Below, one piece after another: positions 57,641 through 64,000 of a stretch of DNA of 64,000 bases. The translations under genes and the position numbers were made by a program. Below the pieces are notes generated by a model. That model had not been told where the DNA came from. It worked only from the letters and a program-made list of their open reading frames with translations, and did not search any database. The stretch is taken from the NCBI GenBank assembly GCA_003254905.1, contig QANU01110956.1:816301-880300 (forward strand), written 5' to 3'. Origin of the DNA: Nissolia schottii (Eukaryota > Streptophyta > Magnoliopsida > Fabales > Fabaceae). Each line of letters starts with the position of its first letter. Position 1 is the stretch's first letter.

Positions 57641-59110
57641 GGAGAGTCACGACAAGATTTATAGCTGTGTTAAGGGATACCTCCAACGCGTTAGGCCTTG
57701 TGGAATTCATGGTGAGATTGCAAAACAATGAAACAGAAAACGCATGATGGAGGAAGATTATGCACGAGGAGGTTGAGGACGCACAAGGGCGGCTGAAGGC
57801 TTGGGTGGTGATGGATGAGCTTGAGGCAGCAAGAGAAACCATAGTGACACCAAATTTATGAATACCATTTTGTTATTTGGACAAAGGTACTTGGGGGTGT
57901 CAACCAAGAAGTGTGTAAAAGTAAGGAGGAATTTTAGATCGACAAATTGCATGGCAGTTAGTGAAGATGTTGTCAATGAGAGAAGGAGATTCATGTATAA
58001 ATGAGTGGAAAATTCAGAGACTATAATTTATCGTCACAATAATTCAATTTTAGTCATGGACGTTTTCGCCATTTTCACAATGACTTGGGTGTCGATGGAT
58101 ACTCATAATGTTATGTGTAAATAAACAGTCACATTTTTCTTGTGATTATCTTTCCTCCGAAATGCCAAAAATAGGAAATTCAATGATCAAACAAGTGGAG
58201 TTGCACATAATTCTTTTTTGTCGTCTATTTTTCAAGGATAAAACCTGAGAGTGATTTTACAAATGAGGAAAGAAACAAAGCATGATAAATTAGGTTCACA
58301 ATTATTCTACTATTGGATTGGGACTTGGGATTGCGATGAATCAATAATCATATCTATATTCATGCCTTCTTCAACAACTTGTGGTCTTCTGCCGTGGCGC
58401 CGCTCCTTTTTTTGTTTATGCGTATTTAATGTAATAATAATACACATCTATAAAAATCATGTCTTATCTCTTATATTCGGAATACAATAATGCTCATTTT
58501 TTGGCCTATGTATAATGACTTACCTTTATAGATTACTTTAATTTTCAAAAGGAGTTTGGCAAACCTAATAAAAGGGGAAGGAGAAAAATGGAATAACTAG
58601 ACAATCATTAATATCATATATAGTCAGTGTTGTACGAATTCTTAGTTAAATAGCACTTCAATTCAGATGTAATTACGTGATGATCCTATGTAGTAAAATT
58701 GAGAAAATTAAATTTAGGTATGTTATAAAATATTTTGTGAATGTCCTTATCTTGATTTAATTAGAATTTAATTAGATAGAGTTTATTATCTTATTTTATC
58801 TTATTGTTTCTTTCTTTGTATACATGTATTTTATAAATAGATCATTCGATTCTCATTGAACAAAAATAAAAGGCAACACAAAATCTCACTTTTCAAAATT
58901 TTGTTAATAGATTTATATAATAATAAAACAATGAAGCAGCACAGATAGACACAAGCCTCATTATCAGGAACACTAGTTACCTGTATTGCATTATATATGA
59001 GCATATGGACATGTCCCCATTAATAATTCCAGTCCATTATATAATTTAATAGCTAGAAACTACTTTTTGCATCTTAAAATTAGTTCTCTCAAACCTCTTT
59101 TTGAACCTTC
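57641..59110. other. intergenic, no gene seen
   Basis: 57650-58000 has short GC-richer frames without recognisable products. Near 58756-58870 a TATA-containing block (TTTATAAATAGATCATTCG) has the feel of an LTR promoter, but no second copy or coding part was found, so I do not call an element. Confidence 0.35.
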
Positions 59111-59118
59111 TATATAAA
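59111..59118 (+). promoter_or_regulatory. TATA box of the HIPP gene
   Basis: TATATAAA lies 72 bp upstream of the ATG at 59183, followed by a CT-rich leader (CCACTCTCTCCTCTC). Confidence 0.65.
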
Positions 59119-59182
59119 CACCACTCTCTCCTCTCATTCTCTCCCCGTTCCTTGCTTTGTTGAAAAAAGAAGCAAAAGAAAA

Positions 59183-60754
59183 ATGGGTGCACTTGATTAC
59201 CTCTCCAACTTTTGCACTGTAACAAGCACTAGGGCTAAGCACAAACCAATGCAGGTATATAGCAAACCCTCTCTTTGTACTACTTCATTTCCTTCCCTCA
59301 CTTTTTTTTTTTACAACTCGAGAAATTCTCGTGCGTTTAGTAAGTGACATATTAGATATATTCTTATCTACACATAAAATGACATTTTAACATCTATATA
59401 AGGAGGATCCACTAGTTAAAACTAAAAAATAGTTTGTATGCGATTATAAATATATCTAATGTGACGTTTCATGATTATGCAAGGATTTCTCCTTCACCAA
59501 TATTCCTATATATATATATATATATCATTCATTACCCTGCATGCTTTTGAATGTTTTTCAGACGGTTGAGATCAAAGTCAAGATGGACTGTGATGGTTGT
59601 GAAAGAAGAGTTAGAAATGCAGTGACTTCATTGAAAGGTTCTATTCCTATGCTTAATTAGCTTGTTTTGCTTCACTAATTATAGCCTAACTTATATATTT
59701 CACTTGGAACTTGTGATTGCATGACATGCCATATACAGAGAGCATTTTATTTTATTTTGGATACAATATAGGGGTTTTCTTTTCTATGTAGAACAGGAGA
59801 AGAGGAATAGAGGGTCTCAAGTCTACATAAGAGAAAATATATATTACATGATACTTCCTTTTAGGGGACAAATTTAGTTGTCACACACCATAGATTTCAG
59901 GGGGCACATTATTCAGTTTAAATTTTTCCAATAGCAAATTGTGACCATTAATTAATTATTGAAATCTGATGATTGAAGATGAAGTAAACTCTTTAAGTTT
60001 ACTATATTGGCGAGTTTCTTTTTCTCTATCTTTGGATATATATATATATAGGGAGGTAGATAGATTTGTGTCTATTTACTAATCAATTCTACTTTTGGAA
60101 GCTAGAAACTTTAACAAACTTAGCTAGACCATGATAATTTAACCATACATACATATTATACGTATACACATATAAATCTATTTAGTATGCAACACTTCAA
60201 TTTGTCACTTTGTCTATAAAAATAATACAAATAACATTACTCCTATACAACATTACTTTGTGAGAAACAAAAGAGCACTGACACCTATATATAACTAGAG
60301 TACACATGAAATAACCGACTAAAACTTCTTATACATCTTCGTTAATGTGCATTTTGCTAAGTATGACATTAATTTTTATGCTTTATATATAGTATAGTAG
60401 GTATATCTAAGCTAGGTTTTTTAATTTAAATCCATAGTTAATAATAATTGTGCAGGAGTAAAATCTGTGGAAGTGAATCGTGACGAAAGCCGAGTGGTAG
60501 TGAATGGCTATGTTGATCCAAACAAGGTGTTAAAGAGGGTAAAGAGCACCGGAAAAACAAGAGCCAAATTTTGGCCATATGTGGAGCAACATCTTGTGTC
60601 TTACCCTTATGCCGTCGGAGCCTATACAAAAAATGCACCCGTCGGTTATGTCCGGAACGTCGAGCAGGCGTTTCCGGCCTCACCCCATGCCCCGGAGGAG
60701 AGAATTGCTTCCTTCTTCCATGATGACAACGTAAACGCATGCTCCATCATGTAA
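59183..60754 (+). CDS. HIPP: heavy metal-associated isoprenylated plant protein (HIPP), 148 aa
   Basis: HIPPs are small metallochaperone-like proteins, membrane-anchored by a prenyl group, linked to metal handling and stress responses. Three exons: 59183-59254, 59562-59637 and 60456-60754, in phase, 149 codons with stop. The N-terminus is MGALDYLSNFCTVTST. A single HMA domain follows with the metal-binding CxxC in KVKMDCDGCERRVRNAV (about residues 29-45), then VKSVEVNRDESRVVVNGYVD and VLKRVKSTGKTRAKFWPYV. The tail is PYAVGAYTKNAPVGYVRNVE and ends NACSIM. CSIM is a CaaX box suited to farnesylation. The layout (one HMA, intron after the first 24 residues, short tail) fits the HIPP20-27 clade. 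Intron 2 is about 820 bp. It looks intact. Confidence 0.95.
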
Positions 60755-61260
60755 TAGTAACGTTATTTATTTGTACATTAGAAGTACGAAAATTATGAAT
60801 TAGATCTTTAAAATGTTAGTGCTTTCTTTTAATGTCCACTTTTAATGCACCAATAATTTAAATTGCAGTCATGAACCTTCCCAACCACAAAATTGATGTT
60901 GAAAATCAATCAAGCTGGTCTTTTTTTTTTTTTTCATTACGCTTGTTGTGTCAAGTCAAGTCATATTGTATGATGGAGGAGAGTCCATGAATTAATGTAG
61001 TATTGTTTTCATATAATGAGAACTTTGATGTGCCACATGCTGTATATTGTCAATTATTATGCCCACCTATGTATTGCAAAACGCGTGTTAAGAAAGTGTT
61101 GAGAAACATCAAAAGAATCCAGGGAAAAACAAATGAGAAATATAAGAAGCGAAATTGATTTAAAAAAATTGAAAAATGAATACATTACGTGTATGATATA
61201 AAATCTAATTGATACATATAATTTGCATAGGCTATATAAAGAGCAATTAATCCCTAACTT
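60755..61260. other. 3' flank of HIPP, no gene seen
   Basis: A T-run (about 60921-60935) and AT-rich sequence. Nothing recognised. Confidence 0.4.
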
Positions 61261-61269
61261 AATCAACAA

Positions 61270-61450
61270 AGTCTAACATAGTTGGTAGATGATTAGGTCC
61301 TTAAGCATTTGGTCATGAGTTTTTGACTACCCAATTCGGTGATCTCATAGTCTCGAAAAGGAATTAGTCGTTGTCGGGTGACAAACATAATTTATAGATC
61401 ATGATATAAAGATAGCAATTGGTACATTAATTGTTATAACAAAAAAAATT
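61270..61450 (+). mobile_element. tRNA-derived SINE-like element
   Basis: TAGTTGGTAGATG (61279-61291) fits a pol III A box. GAGTTTTTGACTACC (about 61317-61331) is a decayed B box at the spacing seen in tRNA-derived SINEs. About 180 bp from the start the unit ends in an A-run (61440-61448). No clear target duplication was found. Confidence 0.45.
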
Positions 61451-64000
61451 TTGTACATAATTAAATACATCTAAGGAGAATTAGTGGGACTCAAACATTG
61501 TATTATTATAAGTTCTTGATCTTAATTTCTCTCTTCCTTTATCCCCCATTCCCTCCCATATATACTCCATTAAGAAATTTCTTATAATCCGAGTATATAA
61601 TAAGGAAAATCTAAAATGAAATAAATTAGATATATAGTGATTCAGTTGAAGCTAATATTTGATTGCAACAATGAAGTAGTTAAAAGAAGCATTTATTTAT
61701 TGCAGAATAATTTATCTAAGAACCATTCCCAAGTTTTTCCCGTGACAAACAAAACTAATTAATCACAGGCCCCGCCTTCTCAACAATCCTCCACACAAGT
61801 TGAAAATAATTTTAGAACATACATCCATAAATTTAGGCTTTTTTGATATTGGAATGACGTAGCCATTATTTATTAGCCAACAACACACATCCCTAAAATC
61901 TTTGCTTTTACTCTATTATTTTTCTTTTATAATATATATTATATAAACAAGATAATGCCTATAGTGTATGTATCTGAAATCTGATGAGATAATTGTAATC
62001 ATTTCTGATCCCACCATTTACAAAAGCAGGTGGCAAATTAGCATTTATTTATTGATATTTATTATACAGTAATTAAGCAATATCTTCCACTTCTTCTTTA
62101 TAGCCTTTGCATAGTGATCAACAATCAACTAACGCCGCTATGCATATACATGTATAATTTCAAGTTAATCGGTGACCCTTTTGACTATAAATATATCTAA
62201 TATACTTGATATGTGTCTTTGGCATAATTGCACAATTATAAAGATGGGACGCATGCTTTGCTTTATTGATAACTAATTGCCAAAAGGTTGGAATATGATG
62301 ATAAAGTGTAGCGCTGCTTAGGCAAGATATAAATACACAATTTTATTTTTCTTTTAGTATTTTTTGCATTTTATTGAAACTAGATCACTGGAGACACAAA
62401 TTTGTCAAGTGGGACACAAAATTGTGTGGGCAGAACACCAAGTTTTGTTTTGTCTCTGTTTTCTATCTTTAAAGAAGCTTCTGCTAAAGGAGCTAGTGAA
62501 CTTTTTAAGACATGCTCAACAACATTTTGTGCTTTGAGCGATACAGAGGTGACTGTTTTTTTTTTTTTTTTTTTTTTTGTGTTCTGTATTGCATTCTTCG
62601 TTTATGTAAGTTTTTCTTATACAATTGCAGGCAAATTTTATTTCTCCAAATTAAACCCATCTAAATTCATTGAGCAAAACACTCGAAAAAATAGGGAAAT
62701 GCCTCATTAATATCTCAAGAAAACTAGGAGCGAGAAATCCTTACTTCTTAAGATACTTAACCCATTTAAATTAAGGCAACCAACAACCAATGTATTTTTC
62801 AGATGTGGCAATAAAACCATCTCCTTGTGTTACAACCTATTTTTATCAAAATGTCATCATATCCTCTATTTTAAACTAGTGAACAACATGGAGAAAGTGA
62901 GTGTGAGTGGAGATGGTTATGAATAGTAGGGTGTGACAATGTTAGTTGCATTTTATTTTAAAAAATATTAAATAAATATAAGTTTAGAACTTAAAAGTTA
63001 TTCAATTAAAATTTTAAAAACAAAAAAAAAAAAATATAGCAATTACATTTTGCATCTGCTTTTTTAATAGTATAGATTAAGTATCTTGTCCACAGCCTAA
63101 TCCCCCGCCTTATCGCCACCGTGGCCCTAGCATTAGCTGCCGCCTCAATAGGGTTTAAAACAAATGCAAGCATTAGAGTTTAAAACTTGTGATAAGTTTA
63201 TAATTTTAGCATTCAAAGAGTATATTATGCATGAAAATGACCAGTACAAGCTTTCTCATGTTTTTAGGGTAAACAAAATGTGCAAATGACAAGGCTTTTC
63301 ATGTGCGTCGTCTATTAGGAGCATGATATTATATATACCTAAGGCTCGCATGGATATTGGTGGCAGGTATCTTAAGACTAACATTGCAACTTTGAGTCAT
63401 TTCGTACGTGCATCCCATAAGTGGACAACTTCTCTTCTTTGTTACCTTGGTGGCCAAGAAGTTGTTCAATGCCAAGGTGAAGTCTTATACCTTTGATTTC
63501 AAGCTTGTTTTTGACCATTTCTTGATTCATGCTAGCTGATGAGAGAATTGCCATTGAAGAGATGAGATGTTGTTTAGTGGAAGAGGTGAATCAAGTCTCT
63601 ATTTCTCACTAATTAAAGGATAATGCACATGTCTCCAGCTTGATTTTGTTCACTGATTAGAGGTAGGTGGTGTCTGTGAAATAATGGGGTTAACTAGATA
63701 AGTTTAGTTCAAATTAACCGTTGTCCGTTGGTTAAAAAATGATAGGTGGGATAGAGTGTAATTTCATGCATAAAAAATAGGGTAGGGTTACTTTAACAAA
63801 GTTTTCGTACAATAATATGGGACAACGTATTTATTCTGAGCAACATGACAAAATTGGTGCATTGTACATCATTTGTATGGGGTCTAATTGTATCTTTTTA
63901 CTCACAATAAGTATATATGTTGTCCCTATATCATTATTTAAAAATGTTGTTCAAGTAGCATTATCCTAAAAAATAGGGTGAAGTGTGAATTTTTTTTTCA
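61451..64000. other. intergenic to window end, no gene recognised
   Basis: AT-rich DNA with a long T-run at 62559-62578 and an A-run at about 63020. Frames near 62402-62700 and 63330-63550 are open for short distances but match no family I know. Confidence 0.4.

Noticed and set aside
58740-58880. Solo LTR suggested by a TATA-containing block
   Set aside because: No terminal TG...CA borders, second copy, primer site or target duplication could be seen.

Overview
This is a stretch of plant nuclear DNA. It is AT-rich, its genes are intron-rich with GT-AG junctions, and it carries dicot-type families such as MATE/DTX, MED33, PADRE (DUF4228) and HIPP. A legume (Fabaceae) is my best guess. The main hint is a 40981-41322 element whose ends resemble an inverted-repeat element I remember as abundant in legume genomes. 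The genus cannot be fixed from this sequence alone. One undetermined base (49701) suggests draft assembly.

Layout, left to right. From 1 to 8.5 kb lies repeat-rich DNA with a hAT-like MITE, a diverged and apparently frameshifted NF-YC gene (1997-4272 +), a fossil copia-type LTR fragment and other transposon debris. At 8.6 kb sits a small intronless Pro/His-rich protein gene (+). From 10 to 14.3 kb lies one long decayed LINE (-) with endonuclease, reverse transcriptase, zf-RVT and RNase H pieces. From 14.7 to 16.9 kb there is a SINE-like insertion, a compact TRIM fossil and a Stowaway-like MITE. From 17.75 to 20.8 kb is a seven-exon MATE transporter gene (-) with one in-frame stop in exon 2 and an unusual four-hairpin insertion in its last intron. 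From 23 to 26 kb is 2-hydroxyacyl-CoA lyase/oxalyl-CoA decarboxylase (-). From 31.4 to 39 kb is a ten-exon Mediator subunit MED33/REF4 gene (+). At 40 kb is an N-myristoylation-type PADRE protein (-). From 43.6 to 47.8 kb is mitochondrial EF-Ts (-), from 49.8 to 52 kb eIF5 (+) with a 60-codon upstream ORF, and from 53 to 56.6 kb methionyl-tRNA formyltransferase (+). From 59.2 to 60.8 kb is a HIPP metallochaperone-like protein (+). The rest is intergenic DNA with a LINE ORF1 relic (57.1-57.6 kb), a second SINE-like element (61.3 kb) and AT-rich sequence.

The genes do not form one pathway. Three adjacent genes, for mitochondrial EF-Ts, cytosolic eIF5 and organellar formyltransferase, all act in translation; this is probably chance linkage. 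I found no clear new multi-gene system. The most unusual items are the TIR-bounded four-hairpin insertion in the MATE intron, the MATE nonsense codon, the eIF5 upstream ORF and the NF-YC-like gene whose reading frame shifts inside the histone fold. Exon boundaries were built by eye from splice sites, codon phase and family similarity. All multi-exon models close in phase.
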